NCBI GenBank assembly: GCA_028023455.1
Contig: JAQFVV010000029.1
Location: 9,971,144-10,035,143 of the forward strand
Direction: 5' to 3'
Length of the DNA: 64,000 bases
Origin: Epiperipatus broadwayi
Lineage: Eukaryota > Onychophora > Udeonychophora > Euonychophora > Peripatidae
The first letter of the stretch is position 1; each line of letters starts with the position of its first letter. Position numbers and translations under genes: made by a program. Shown one piece after another: positions 39,480 through 51,639 of the stretch. Under the pieces are notes generated by a model. That model searched no databases and was not told the DNA's origin. It worked only from the letters and a program-made list of their open reading frames with translations.

Positions 39480-40240
39480 TGTTAAATTGTAACATTTCAT
39501 GAAACGCAAGCATTATTTGGGAAAACAAACCATGTGAATTGCAATATCTAGATGTCTTAAATAATCTCTCTTTATTTTTATTCCCCTAACATTTCATTTA
39601 AATCCACAAAATAATTTCCATGAAACTGCTGTAAAAAGTTTTAGAAATGAAATCATCTTATTGTATACCTTTATCACTGTTTACCTTCTGTTGTATTTTG
39701 ATAAATTTGCTTCTGATAATATCTTAGTTTTATATCTTGATATTTTAAAGTTTTTTATAATCTGCAAAATAATAATCCATATTTATTATTTCTTTCTGTA
39801 ACTCCTAATACTTGGTTGTGGTCTATGGTGCTGTAATATATTTTTAAATCTGGTTTCTTTTAGTTATCCAATATTCTCTAGATAATTTGTATTGATCTTA
39901 ATAAGGAGTTTATATAGAATTGATAGATATATCATTGTTAATGTCTTTTTTTCAATCTTTCATAAATATCACTATTATTTGCTTCCGATCTTTTGATATA
40001 TCTTTTATCATTTAGTCATTTGGTATATAGCTTAACCAACAATTTCTCTATTTCTTCACTTATTCTTTTTAAAATATTTATAATAATTCCATCATTTCCT
40101 TGAGGTTTTTCATTTTTTATCTCTATAATTATATGTCTCACCTCTTCATTTAAAATATTTGTCACTTCAAAAATTGTTGAAACTGTAGAGATTATTTTCA
40201 AGGTTTTTTTTTTATTACTATATAGTTCTTTGTAGATTTT
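39480..40240 (-). pseudogene. RTE-type LINE reverse transcriptase remnant
   Basis: On the minus strand, 40016-40201 reads NEEVRHIIIEIKNEKPQGNDGI, close to the LINE motif EEV..AI...KNGKAPGPDGI. Further on (about 39830) comes a YSTIDHNQVL segment. At about 39530-39590 a GIKIKRDYLRHL segment stands where RTE proteins have G..I.G.YL.HLRFADD, but the catalytic Asp pair is lost. Stops and shifts are frequent. The sequence up to about 40640 may belong to the same copy. Confidence 0.6.
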
Positions 40241-40766
40241 TTTACATGATTGTTGATGTCATCACTTCTCTAGAAATAGTGCAATTGTTTATTCTTATTG
40301 CCAAAATAAACTTTGTTTCCAATGTCAAAAACATTGTTGTCTTCTATAACTTTCTTTGCCATTTTACAATTAATATTATCATTAATGTTTTTTCATATTA
40401 TTTTATAAGATTCCAGATATTCATTTAAAATATTTTCCTCTTTTTTTCTCATTTCTTCATACATTGTCTCCTGTCATTTAAAAATTTAATTATAAATTGA
40501 TTTTTTCCTGCTATCAGTATTTTTAGACTAGCATTTGTCATCTTATTGATCTCATTCAAATCTGATCCATTTTCAAAGTCTTAATATTTTTAAAATGAGT
40601 TTCAAGTCTGACTTAAATCCATTAGAAGGTTAATTGATATCAACTGTTGGTACAGTCTTTTTGTCTCTCTGATCTTGAATAAATGCCTACTTTACATTAA
40701 TGAGATATATAAATAATTATAATGGAATGTACATGTACTAACAAAAATATTCTTCATTATTTATAG

Positions 40767-40937
40767 GAATTGGGTGATGCAAGAGAAATTCGTAATCGTA
40801 TATTAAGCAACTTTGAGTTAGCTGTCCAACCAGAAATTTCACATGAAGAGAGTGAACGTTTATTGCATACCATTATAGTAGGAGGTGGACCTACAGGAGT
40901 TGAATTTGGAGCTGAACTTTATGATTTTGTAAAAGAG
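40767..40937 (+). CDS. NDH2: NDH-2 exon 4: NADH-binding Rossmann motif
   Basis: The acceptor TTTATAG ends at 40766 and the donor GTAAAA begins at 40938; the exon is 57 codons, phase 0 at both ends. It begins ELGDAREIRNRILSNFELA, the conserved helix that follows FLKEL in NDH-2 proteins. It then encodes the second dinucleotide-binding motif TIIVGGGPTGVEFGAEL (GGGPTG at residues 215-220), which binds NADH. It ends LYDFVKE. This is the most recognisable block of the protein. Confidence 0.95.
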
Positions 40938-40969
40938 GTAAAAAAAATTTTCCATTTTAAATAAGTGCA

Positions 40970-40998
40970 CTCACACACACACACATATACACTAACAC
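40970..40998. repeat. Short CA-rich microsatellite
   Basis: CACTCACACACACACACACA just downstream of NDH-2 exon 4. Ordinary simple repeat. Confidence 0.8.
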
Positions 40999-41939
40999 AG
41001 GCATGTAGGGTAAGAATTTTATACTATTGGAAATGTCTTATACTGCAGGAGTAGTACAACTTCCTGCTAAGCCTGGGTTTTGAATCTAGGCTGAGTAAAA
41101 CTAAAATTTTTTACAGATTCAATCAGGGTTAAGATTTTTCTTTCAAATGATATCTCTTAACCAATCCAACTAAGTATTTGATGAATAAAAACTATTCAAA
41201 CTTTCATCATCCAGCAATTGGAAAGCCTTAGGAATAATGTTTTCCTCTCTGGGAAATTATTGTTGAGCCTTTACTATGGTGGAATGGGCTATTTAAAAAG
41301 TGTTTACCTATAACCATTAAATTACTTGTAAATAGGCTTATGTTTATAACTTTATATAATAATCAAATATTTACAAGTTGCTGCTTTTTTTATTCATTGT
41401 TTTTTTGATGAGTAATCCACTGAATTATACACTTGGTGCAAATATTCAGTATGAAACTTCTAGAAAATATTGTATTAATTGATTAACAACTCAATGAATT
41501 ATATTAATTATAAGTGTTTGCCTAATTGCTAATTCCTGATTAATTTCTTATAAAAAGAGATTATGACTTAGAAAAGTTTTTTAATTATAAACAAGACTAT
41601 TCAAGTATTCTCAACTGAGTATCTTTTGTGTGAACATATGGAGTTCATATAGATGATGATTCTCTTACATTATATTTTTAAACTAGTAGTACATTATTTT
41701 ATTGCAAAAATAGAATCTTTGGGATAGAAAAAAAATTCTCGTATTACTTTGGTATGTTTATATGGGTGTGTTTTAGAGCTACTAGTGGGGGGTTTTTTTT
41801 TTTTTTTGGAATTATTTAAGCTCTACAATATTAGCTGTGACTTTTTTTAGGTTCCAGTTCAGAATAAAACTTCAACTGCTTTTTTTATTTAGCAGTGAAT
41901 ATTTTTGAAAGCTATACATAATGTATTTAATTTCATTAG

Positions 41940-42099
41940 GATGTGTCACGACTTTATCCTGTAGCTGCTTCTCATGTTAAAGTGTCTCTTATAGAATCAA
42001 AAAAAATTTTAGCCTCTTTTGATGACCGATTACAAGCTATGGCAGAAAAAAAAATCAAGGAAAGAGAACACTTTTACCTTCTACAATCATCAGTCACAG
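41940..42099 (+). CDS. NDH2: NDH-2 exon 5
   Basis: The acceptor TTTCATTAG ends at 41939 and the donor GTAAGA begins at 42100. It encodes DVSRLYPVAASHVKVSLIES followed by ILASFDDRLQAMAEKKIKE, matching the NDH-2 region D...LYP....V.lIEa...iL..FD..L, where an acidic residue ends the second strand of the NADH fold. The final base starts a codon completed by AG in the next exon (Glu287). No EF-hand insertion is seen at this point of the protein, unlike some calcium-regulated plant and fungal external dehydrogenases. Confidence 0.93.
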
Positions 42100-42282
42100 G
42101 TAAGAAATTAATAAAAATTTATGTAAGTTTAGTTTCTATCTGTGATTCTCTCTTTCTATATATATATATTTGTAATTATATGTTGTTGCTTTTATCATCT
42201 AATTAAATTATTAAATGTTTTTTTTAGAAAATTTCAATCTATTTCTAAAGATATATGATAGTATGGAATACAATATTTTAAG

Positions 42283-42405
42283 TAATATTACTCCCCTCTC
42301 TTCTTTAAGTATTGCACAATACCACTAAAAATATTATGTTCCATGTTAATCTGGATGTTATTACTAATAATTGAATGTATTTAGAAAAGTATTAAAAAAG
42401 TTTGG
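42283..42405. repeat. Diverged SINE-A inverted remnant
   Basis: The left part (ACTCCCCTCTCTTCTTTAAG) resembles the SINE-A body on the minus strand. The right part (GTTATTACTAATAATTGAAT, then AAAAAGTTTGG) resembles its tail on the plus strand. It looks like an old inverted pair with the heads deleted. Confidence 0.4.
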
Positions 42406-43832
42406 ATTTTTTTTAAAAAAAAAACAAAACAAATTTTTCAATAGTCCAACATAAAACTGTAAGTAAAATGCTTTTATCACAAACTTTCACATTGTTTATG
42501 TATATATATATAATAGCTTACTAGTACTAATGGGTTAGTGTGGCTTGAAACTATCTTGATTAAACTTATTAAGTGATGAAAGAAATGTTGTTCTACTCAA
42601 TTTCCTTACTATGTCTTGTTAGCCTGACCAAAAACTTTTCTGTTAAAATGCATGTTATTAATTCAATAAAACAGTTTTATAGAAAAAAATTAAATAAATA
42701 AAAATAACTAAAAATTTTATGCAGTCATAAACAAATCATTTTCAGAGCTATTTCTTTCTTAAATTATAAGAATATATTTTTTTAAAATTCTTCTTTCTTG
42801 ATTTCCTCTCCACTCTTAAAGATTTTTTGGTTCAGGAATTATAAACAATTTTTTTTTCCAATAATCTTTTCCAAATAGCATTGATCTTATTTTGTTTTGT
42901 CTTTTCATTTGTTTTGGAATTTTTTAAGAATTTCTATAACCTCTTAATAATCCTTAATATTATTAGTCAATTTTGGTCAACATTCACTGTGTTATCAAAA
43001 TTGGTATTAAGTTTTGTTAATTTAATATCTGAATAAATAATTGATGAAGTTGATTTCCACCTAATAGCAAATATATTATATAGAAGTAGACAGATCTGTG
43101 ATGGAATTTTATATATTCTAAAGGAATTTTATCCTTGGAATGTGGAAATATTTCACTACTAACTACTTTTACAAAACAAAAAAAAATTAGCAAAAATACT
43201 TTTACATCCCAAAAATAAAATTCTTTAAAATACTATAATGTTTATGAAATTTCATATTAGGTATTACCACTTTCATATATCGGCAGATCAATTAATGTCA
43301 GACAAACAGACCATATTATTGCTCTTAGAGAGAAATCTCTATAATCATTTATTACTAATATGACCAAAGATTATTATTAAAAGAGGTTACAGAAATGTTT
43401 TAAAGGCCTTATAACATGAATGATAAACCTGAATTAAATAAGATTCATGCTATTTAGAAAAAGCCATTAGAGGAAAAAATTTAAACTTCACAAGTAGTGA
43501 TCTTTGAGAATGGAGGGGAAAACAAAAATGAAGAATTTAAAAAAGAATATATTCTTATAGTTTAAGAAAAAGAGAGCTCTGAAAAACTGTGTTCGTGATT
43601 GCACAAGAATGTTAACTACTTTTTAATTTAATTTTTTCTATAAAATTGTTTTGTTGCTAATAATTTAATCGAAAAGTTTTTGGTCAGGATATATAGCACA
43701 GTAAGGAAATGGAACATATTGCTATTTCTTTCAGCATTTGAGAAATTAAATAATCATTTTTTATCCATGAAAATATTTGAATTGTCTTATCTATATACAT
43801 AAATTTTAAATTAAACATAGCTCAGTATACAA
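42406..43832. other. Intron 5 sequence, nothing recognised
   Basis: About 1.4 kb of AT-rich sequence without a recognised feature. Confidence 0.4.
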
Positions 43833-44002
43833 GTAAACAAAGGAAGTAAATCACCCACCCAGGCTATGACTTAAAAGCACTCTAAATGTTCAACAAAGAA
43901 TCAAGAACAGAATGAATCCACTTTCTATTCTTGATTCTTTGTTCAACATTTAAAATGCTTTTAAGTCATAGCCTGGGGAGGGTGATTATTCCCTTTATTT
44001 AC
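43833..44002. mobile_element. Foldback element, about 170 bp
   Basis: The arms are 43833-43910 and 43928-44002, from GTAAACAAAGGAAGTAAATC to its near complement, with CCAGGCTATGACTTAAAAGC in the middle of the left arm. The spacer is about 17 bases. No coding capacity; probably a hairpin MITE. Confidence 0.8.
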
Positions 44003-45268
44003 AAATTTTTTGAATTATGTTTAATTAAAAATTTACATATCTATATATGTATATTAACACGTAGCTAGAGTGGAATGATGAATAAGAGTCTAAACATAAC
44101 AAAATACAAATAATTATAAATAATATACTCAGTTTTCAAAAGCATTGCATTAATTCGACAAATTTATGCTGTAGCAGCCTCAAACTAGTGTGACCACATG
44201 TAGTCGGAGATAATATGAAATATATCTTTAATGGTATTCTAAGGCATATATATATCAACTTAATGTTTATCTTATTCCATAATCTCCACTTTGATGTGTT
44301 TTACGGCAGCAGTTTTTAACCTTTTTAGATTTAAAGATACTTTTCCAATTACACATAATTTGTAACATGTAATAATACAATGCCAAATGCTTTATTATTT
44401 TCATTCAATAGGTGAATAAGTCTATATCCCATAATGCTAATTGTTAATGTCACATGACACTAAAGTTTTAGGTATAATACATTAATCCAGGACTCTAGGC
44501 TTTTGGACTTTTTTGGATTTGCAATTTTTCCTGATTAAATAAGTATATAATAATAATTTCACTATTATTATAACTCTCTTTTTTTAAACCACTTATACTC
44601 TTGAAAATTTAAATAAATAATTCTATTATCTATTACTTTATGTGTGTATATATAACATACTCTTATATTGATAATACAATCCAATACAAGCAATTACCAG
44701 CATGAGAATGGTCCCTATCAATAAAACAATCCAGTACAATTGTATCACTTGTTAAACAATGAACAGCATAAATAGATGGGATAACTGTTTGTATATTTAT
44801 TCCAGTTTCATGCTTTGAATTTATATATATATATATTAATTTCTCTTCTGAAAAGTAGATTACATTAATTAGCATTAATAAGCAATTAAATTTGATCATC
44901 GTCAATGTAATTTATTATTACTTGTTACCCTCTCTGCCACATTATAAAATAATAAAGCTCCTCACATCAAAATGTAAAATAATAATATAAAACTATTTAA
45001 AAGATGTGATTACCTTATATTGTCACAAAATTTTTATATTGTAGTAATTAAAATAATAAACATTTCTCCTCTTTATTAAAGTAATAATAGTACTGCAACA
45101 TTTTAATAACTTAATGAATATTTTTGTTTATATAATAATAAATAATTTATAATAATATTATGATCCGAATAATAATTTACTTTAATGATTAATCCCCCTC
45201 ACTCCTTTCTCATTCCATTGTTTAAAAAATGTAGATCAGTTTCTATTTCATCCCTTAACATTTTGATA

Positions 45269-46316
45269 TACATCTGGGTCTCGTTTTATGTGGTAGATAG
45301 GTTCCACAGAAACCCCACATTAAAAAAAATCGCACAAAAATAGACTTAACTTACCTTGAAAAATGGGGGATAGGGTCTATAATTTTCAGAATTTGCGTAA
45401 AAGCAAAGTGACAAGGAAAAATTACTTTAAAATTCGCAGTAAAAAAATAAGGAAATAAAGTATGACTAATAAAAAATATCGAATATTTGAAAAAAATTGG
45501 TACTAGACAAACTTTTTTTACTTTTTTTTATTAACTACAGTATTTAATTTTCCCTTTTTCATACGTATTTGAATCATTATTGCTATTTTCGAATGTGCGG
45601 TTCGTTTGTAAACTGATAAGAAATCAGATTCGTCAATGTGATGTGATGTAGCTTCTTCTTGAACGAAGTCAAGAATCTCTCAGCAATTTTGCCCAGAGAA
45701 ACTTGTTAGCCACTTTATTTTCCATTCCCCACTCTAATTTTTACCATATTCTGCTCCATCCCATTTACACAACTAGTGCCAATTTCAGTCTTGTGCTGTG
45801 TTAATGGTTTTCTGTTGACAACTGATTTTTACTACTGAAATAAATTTTAAATGTTCACATTTTGTTTCTATATTAAAAAAATGAGGATCGCAATCAAAAC
45901 AAAAAGATTATACATTATCATTAAAAATATTATTTTCAGTTTATAAAATCAATAAAATCTTCATTATTTATTTTAAAAATCTACATTATTTATTTGTTAT
46001 ACCTAACAAAATACATTTTAAAAGTTTAAAATTTTTGAATATTTATTGCGATATTTTTATATATAAGTATAAATCTATTATTAATATTCATTCATTAGTA
46101 TAAGTAGGTTATTTATTCTAAATATAGCTTCAGGCCATATTCACGTTAGCTGCTAATATAACATATTTTTGAAAAAAAAAAAAGTATTTCAAGTCAAAAT
46201 AAGTTATTAATAATTTAAATTTCTTGATATCTAATAAATATAGTGAAATATGTAAGATATTAAGAAGAAATGTGAATCGCATTAAAATAATCCGCATAAA
46301 ACGAGACCCGGGTGTA
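45269..46316. mobile_element. Tigger/pogo-like non-autonomous DNA transposon with TA duplication
   Basis: Terminal inverted repeats of about 23 bp: CATCTGGGTCTCGTTTTATG at 45271 and, on the minus strand, CACCCGGGTCTCGTTTTATG ending at 46314. Both are flanked by TA. The terminus CA...CTCGTTTTAT and the following GGTTCCACAG strongly resemble Tigger ends, which start CAGGCATACCTCGTTTTAT and continue with GGTTCCAGA. The 1.04-kb interior has no intact transposase. It lies in NDH-2 intron 5. Confidence 0.8.
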
Positions 46317-46774
46317 TTCATGTTAGTTATTCAATAGCTAGATAAAATACATCATTTATGGCAATTGATCATTACTTGTATAAGCAGAGGTAGAATGTCA
46401 GTTCGACATTTGATCCTAGATGTCATGATTCTAAAATTATCAAATTTCTTTACAATGTTTATGAAATTAAGATTCAAAAGGATCATTTGTAAGGGAATTT
46501 GAAAAGAAATAAAGAAGAAAAAGAAAGCAATTTAATATTTATAATGATACAAATAAGTATACAGTGGAATTATGACTATCCAAAAAAAAAGAATTAATAA
46601 ATAAAAATTCGTAGATAAAATGAAGTTATGTGCTTAATCCATTTAATATCAATTAGATATTTTTTTGTATCAATTAAATATCATTTTTGTGTAAATGTCA
46701 TGATTTTTTATCAATCTTTTATTTATAAAAGTGTGTGCATATATTTCATTTTAATATATAATTTAGTTGTTTAA

Positions 46775-47096
46775 GTCATCATCATCATTATCAATCCACT
46801 GCAGAATGAAGGTCTCTCCAAGTTCGATTCATCTTCTCCACATCACCTCTGCACACTTCCATATTTTATCCATCCATCTCACATGTGGTCTCTTTTTGGG
46901 TCTTTTGCAATCTCTTGGAATCCAGTTTAAGATTTCAATTATTCATCTATTATCTCATTTAGCAATATGTCCAATCCAACTTCACTTTAGTCTTTTAATT
47001 CTTTCAATGATATCAGTAACACCTGTTTGTTCTCTTATCCATGCATTTTGTTTTCAATCTCTTCTTGTTACTCCTAACATGTATGGAGTTGCTTAA
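46775..47096 (-). pseudogene. RTE-type LINE C-terminal fragment
   Basis: On the minus strand the order is REQTGVTDIIERIKRLK, then WIGHIAK, then CKRPKKRPHVRWMDKI, ending in ETFILQWIDNDDDD. This is the conserved C-terminus of RTE-clade LINEs (WGH..R.....KRP.GRP..RW.D). A few stops interrupt it. The ATC-rich end at about 46775-46790 (TCATCATCATCATTATC on the plus strand) is the microsatellite-like 3' end typical of this clade. The plus-strand open frame over it is spurious. Confidence 0.75.
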
Positions 47097-47390
47097 GTAC
47101 TGTATTTTTTTTCCTAATAGTATTAAAAAATTTTCACTGATATTTGGATTGCTTTATATTTGAATTTCTAATTTACAAAGTTGGAGAAGGGAAGAAAAGA
47201 TCACGACTGCTGAAACAAACCAAAAAAATTGCTTCCAATATTTTTTAAATTCTAAATATTATAGTGTTTTGTTTTTTTTTTAAAAAAAAAGGTGTTAATT
47301 CAGTCATTCTATAAATAGAAGTTAAATAAATAAGCATAAACTTTCAATGAAAAAGAGAAAAGCATTTTTTATTATTATTAATTATTATAA

Positions 47391-47604
47391 ATGTATATAT
47401 TATATGCGGGGTTTGAACTCAGACTTTCACACGAACCACCACTCTCAGTGCCATCTCATATTGCTGACCCACCTGATCATACACATGTTGATAAGATAAA
47501 TAATCACCATGTGTGTGATCAGGTGGGTCAGCAATATGAGATGGCACTGAGAGTGGTGGGTTGTGTGAAAGTCTGAGTTCAAACCCCGCATATATTACAT
47601 ATAT
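47391..47604. mobile_element. SINE-B inverted pair, about 215 bp
   Basis: The arms are 47391-47487 and 47508-47604, from TGCGGGGTTTGAACTCAGAC to its complement, with a 20-base spacer. Each head has a B box-like GAGTTCAAACC next to an A box-like TGGCACTGAGAGTGG. It is the same family as 34.3 kb (shared CACATG...GATAAATAATCACC). The two short open frames here read the two arms and are not genes. Confidence 0.8.
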
Positions 47605-48113
47605 AAATGCAGGTATAAACCTGTACAATGTATTAAATGTTTATATTATATTTTTAAACTATAGCATAAATGTGTGCACATATGTATATGCTTAGATATT
47701 TATTCTTATATATGAGTGTATTTTATATGTTTTTATTTATGTAGGTTTATTTCTAACCTTATTCAGGATTGTAAATAAACAAATTGTGAGCTATTCTGTA
47801 CTATTCACACTAGTAGTATTGTAACATTACCCAATGGATGCGGAGTTCTATTGTAATTGAGTCCTTTGAACTAAAACATGCATCTATAATAATTTTATAA
47901 CTCAGTGCTGAATTAGCAAAATGAATCAAAGCATGTGAATTTATTGATCAAAAATTTCATTTTTAATACAAATTAACCAAATATTCATCTAAGGAAGTTT
48001 TTTCAAAAATTTAAATATTTATCTAAGATTACAAGAATACGTTCGAATAAATATATGAAGTAATACCTCAACATTTAATTAATAATTGAATAGTTTATTG
48101 ATCATGAGCATTT

Positions 48114-48350
48114 GTAGGATGTTCAAACACTAGAAATGACAGTGGAGTTACAAGCCATGAACCCTGAACTCCAAAATCCACCATTCTATCACTGCATTAT
48201 CCAAAAATTATAGCATGGCTTTGTTACTTTAAAGTTCATAAGATGTTTAAGCACTAGGAAGTATAGAACTGGGCATGATCCATGGTCCTTAAATTCTCAA
48301 ATCTCCCATCATACCACTGCACAAAACCATGCTGTCTACTTTACTTTATA
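48114..48350 (-). repeat. Tandem pair of tRNA-like SINE heads (SINE-D)
   Basis: Two diverged direct copies about 120 bp apart, in the segments 48114-48225 and 48238-48350. On the minus strand each shows a box A-like GTGCAGTGGTATGATGG or GCAGTGATAGAATGG, followed about 30 bases later by a box B-like segment (GGGTTCATGGC in one copy). Both carry GTTxAAxCACTAGxAA on the plus strand. Identification as tRNA-derived is tentative. Confidence 0.45.
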
Positions 48351-48409
48351 TTTACAAACTAATGAAATAGAAAATTATTTCACATTACAATTTAGCAAAC
48401 TGATAATTT

Positions 48410-49360
48410 TTTTTTTTAAAAAAAAAACCTTTATTAACACAATAAATATTTACAATTTATACAAGTAATTAAGCAAATGATAAATATGTTACAGTTTTGT
48501 ATATCAAATCCCAAAGAATTCGATATATTCCACTATTAAGACAAAAAATCTGCAGGCAATTAACTAGTTATCTTCAACTCAAGGAGATTGACTGGTATCA
48601 CTCTACTAGAAGGAAATTCTAAGACAGGCAACTCAAATGAGCAAAACATGTAACAAAATGATTAATTAGCCACACATAAGAATTAAACCTTTATTCAAGA
48701 CAAATGTTCATCTGATAATCTCACATAGAGTTATTCCAAGACCACCCCAGATTCGATTCATCGTCTTTCTTGGCAAGTATCTCAGACATTGACTGAAATA
48801 AGTTTCCCAATCGCTATAGAGTTTTTTCAGCCAATTGAATTTCTTGTTGTCAAATATCATAGTACATCATATATACCATATTGTCTTAAGGGTATGCACA
48901 GTCACCATTGCATTGTGAGGGTTAAATTTCTCAATGTATTGACTAAGCAAAAGTTTTAAGTTTATGATTGGCCTGTGGAACACTTTAACTCTTATCTGCC
49001 TAAATGTCGAACATTCCTCGAATAGATGCTGAAAAGTCTCATTACCAGATTTGCACAGCGAACAGATTGGATCTAAATTCATATGTAATCTTTCATTTAG
49101 AACCTTAGTTGTTGGAAACAAGCCATTCACTAGTTTGAAAACAAATTTCAAGTAGAATTGGGGTGCATATATAGAGTGGAATTTTTTCAACACATTTTTC
49201 TTTGATAATTGATTTTAAAAAAATAGAAACTTTATGTCCAAATATTTCTATTATTTTAATATTCTGGATTGTGTTGTAAATTGCAGCTTTTGAATTACAG
49301 AAAAGATTGAAAATGTCTTTAAGAAATATAATAAAAGAATACTGAGTAAACATATTGTAA
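48410..49360 (-). pseudogene. LINE 3' end with reverse-transcriptase zinc-binding domain
   Basis: The open frame 48867-49193 encodes FVFKLVNGLFPTTKVLNERL and then CSLCKSGNETFQHLFEEC, the C-x2-C...H-x4-C pattern of the zinc-binding domain found after reverse transcriptase in several LINE clades. Upstream sequence to about 49353 is in another frame. The element's 3' end is marked by the T run and A run at 48409-48428 on the plus strand. It is truncated at its 5' side, as LINE insertions usually are. Confidence 0.75.
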
Positions 49361-50615
49361 TGTTATAATTTTACATTGACTATTGACCGCAGTAATATAA
49401 TAAATGCTTTTGCCAAAGGAAAAAAGTCAGATACAAACTAATTTTGTATACGTTTTTGTATTGTAGATAAATGTATAATTTGTAATAATATAAATATACC
49501 TGTTTGTGTTTCTTCTAAATATTTATTCCGATTCACTATTAATAATTTATACATATATGTTTATGCCACGGGAAGGAGATACATAATAAAATTTTCAGCC
49601 TAGGGGTGTAAATGAAGCAAATCCGACTCTGGGTGCAGGTAATTACCAAAACGTGTGACAGTTTTTTAATTTTATTTTTAAATGTGTCTACATATTAATT
49701 TATTTTCAGTGTACATGTTTATTTTTTTAAAGATGAATGTACGCAAGATTAACATTTAAAATAAATTCTATCTTATGGTAAGATGGTAAAGTCTGGCTAT
49801 AATGAAAGATCAAAAACTACTTTGTAATCTTGTTGGGATAATAAAAATTTTGCAGGTATCTGAATTAATGGTATTCTGCTTGTAGTAATGCTACTTAAGT
49901 TATACATATTATTGGTTTCGTATAAACATATTGTAGCTGTGGATCACCTGATAATGCATCCTGAACTACTACAGATTCAAAGCACTGATCTAGGGATGCT
50001 CATTGTCCATTATATATATACATATACATTAATAAGAAGAAATTCAAGATCAAGTTAGCAAAGGACATTTCTGAATTTTTTAAAGATACTGGTGGGTGAT
50101 TGTCACCAGTGTGTAATCACATTATCTGTTGAAAAATTACAAATGGATTATTGTTTAGAAAAAGCAATGACTTCTCAGCTATATAATGTTAATTATATAT
50201 AATGTTGATGATAATGAAGAATGAGAGATAGCCTATTAATTGTCATAAATATTGCTCTTTTAAATACTTGGGAAGCCGTTCATATTTGAAACAATGCTAT
50301 GATCATATCATTGCTGGATCTAGACTTGATTAATTTGATGATATCTTGTGAGTCATTGTGGAGATCTGTTGAAAACTGAAGCCTTCCTATGCTAATCTTT
50401 GATTAACTGTCCAATTCCTGATATCTGTAACCATTTTTACTGCCATCTATGTAATGCCCTCTTTTTTAATCTAAGACTTTTCTTTCCCTGTCTAATTTGT
50501 TTGTTGGCTTCATGCATATTAACTTAGTGCCTGTTTGATAAATATATCTGATTGTTCACAGATTGGCTGAACTTTCATAATATTAAAACATTTCCTTTGG
50601 ATGTATAATATTTAG
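49361..50615. other. Intron 5 sequence, nothing recognised
   Basis: About 1.25 kb of AT-rich sequence without recognised features. Confidence 0.4.
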
Positions 50616-51100
50616 TTTGGTTAAAATTAAACATGCAAAGCTCACTATATATATTGCCACACACTGCAAGCTAGAGTAATCAATGGATTCCAGAAGGCTT
50701 GTGCATAAAATCCCCATCTAGTGCCTACTCATCCAATATCCCCAGACTAGTTTCTGGCTTATGGCCTTCGTCAGTGAGGAGCCTTGGATCTGAGAGCACT
50801 GCACCTAGATCTTGGGATCTAATGCAACCCTCCAGCAACCACCTAAGATCTAGGTGCAGTGCTCTCAGATCCAAGGCTCCTCACTGATGAAAGCCACAAG
50901 CCAGAAACTAGTCTAGGGATATTGAATGAGTAGGCATTAGATGGGGATTTTATGCACAAGCCTTCTGGCATCCATTGATTACTCTATCTTGCTGTGTGTG
51001 GCAATATATATATAGTGAGCTTTGCCTGTTTTAACAACAGTTATACACAAGCATAAGAGGTGGTAGTCATGTGATGTTTATTGGCTTTGGTTAAAATTAA
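50616..51100 (+). mobile_element. SINE-F foldback copy, longest palindrome, 15-bp target-site duplication
   Basis: TTTGGTTAAAATTAA at 50616-50630 and 51086-51100 flanks a 455-bp insert. Arms of about 190 bp run from ATGCAAAGCTCACTATATAT on the left to its complement on the right and meet near 50811-50845 (loop with AACCCTCCAGCAACCAC). The one-sided tail GTTATACACAAGCATAAGAG...GATGTTTATTGGC follows the right arm. The stem variant ACACACTGCAAGCTAG is shared with the 29.3-kb copy, while the 12-, 20- and 22-kb copies have ACTCAGTGCAAGCCAG or close forms. Confidence 0.88.
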
Positions 51101-51639
51101 CATAATTATTTTCGCATTTATCAGTGATTTATCAGAATTATGCAGTCTTTATTGGATAGTCATATTAGACTATATTTTTGTCATATTTTGTGATAACTGA
51201 ATTTCTTCTAAAAGATTTTGGCTATTTTTTTTTTAAATTGAAAAAATTCATATTATTAATATTGCCTATGTAATATATACTTGTGTATATACAATAAGTT
51301 CCTTTATTACTTCAAAATCCATTCTTTAAACATCTTATTTAATGATGCATTTTTGCATAATATTACTAACACAAACACAACGTTTGCCAACTGTCTTCAT
51401 ATTATATTGAATAGTTTTAGTTCCCTCTTCATCATCTACATTTCTCCTAATGATCATTTATACATTCACTTATGTTATTCACATGAATTTGTTTCATTGA
51501 GTAATTTACTTTTATCTATTTAGTTAGTATATTGATATCAATTATAAAGTATTTTAGAAATATTGGTGAACAATGCAATAAAAACTATCTACAATCAGCT
51601 AGTTTTACAAAAAGTTTAGATTAGATTTCCATATATTTT

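Noticed and set aside
46767-47096. Plus-strand 109-aa open frame
   Set aside because: It lies antisense to a recognisable RTE LINE C-terminus, so it is a shadow frame.
47391-47628. Overlapping small proteins on opposite strands with nearly identical sequence
   Set aside because: They read the two arms of one inverted SINE-B pair, so the similarity is a consequence of the palindrome.
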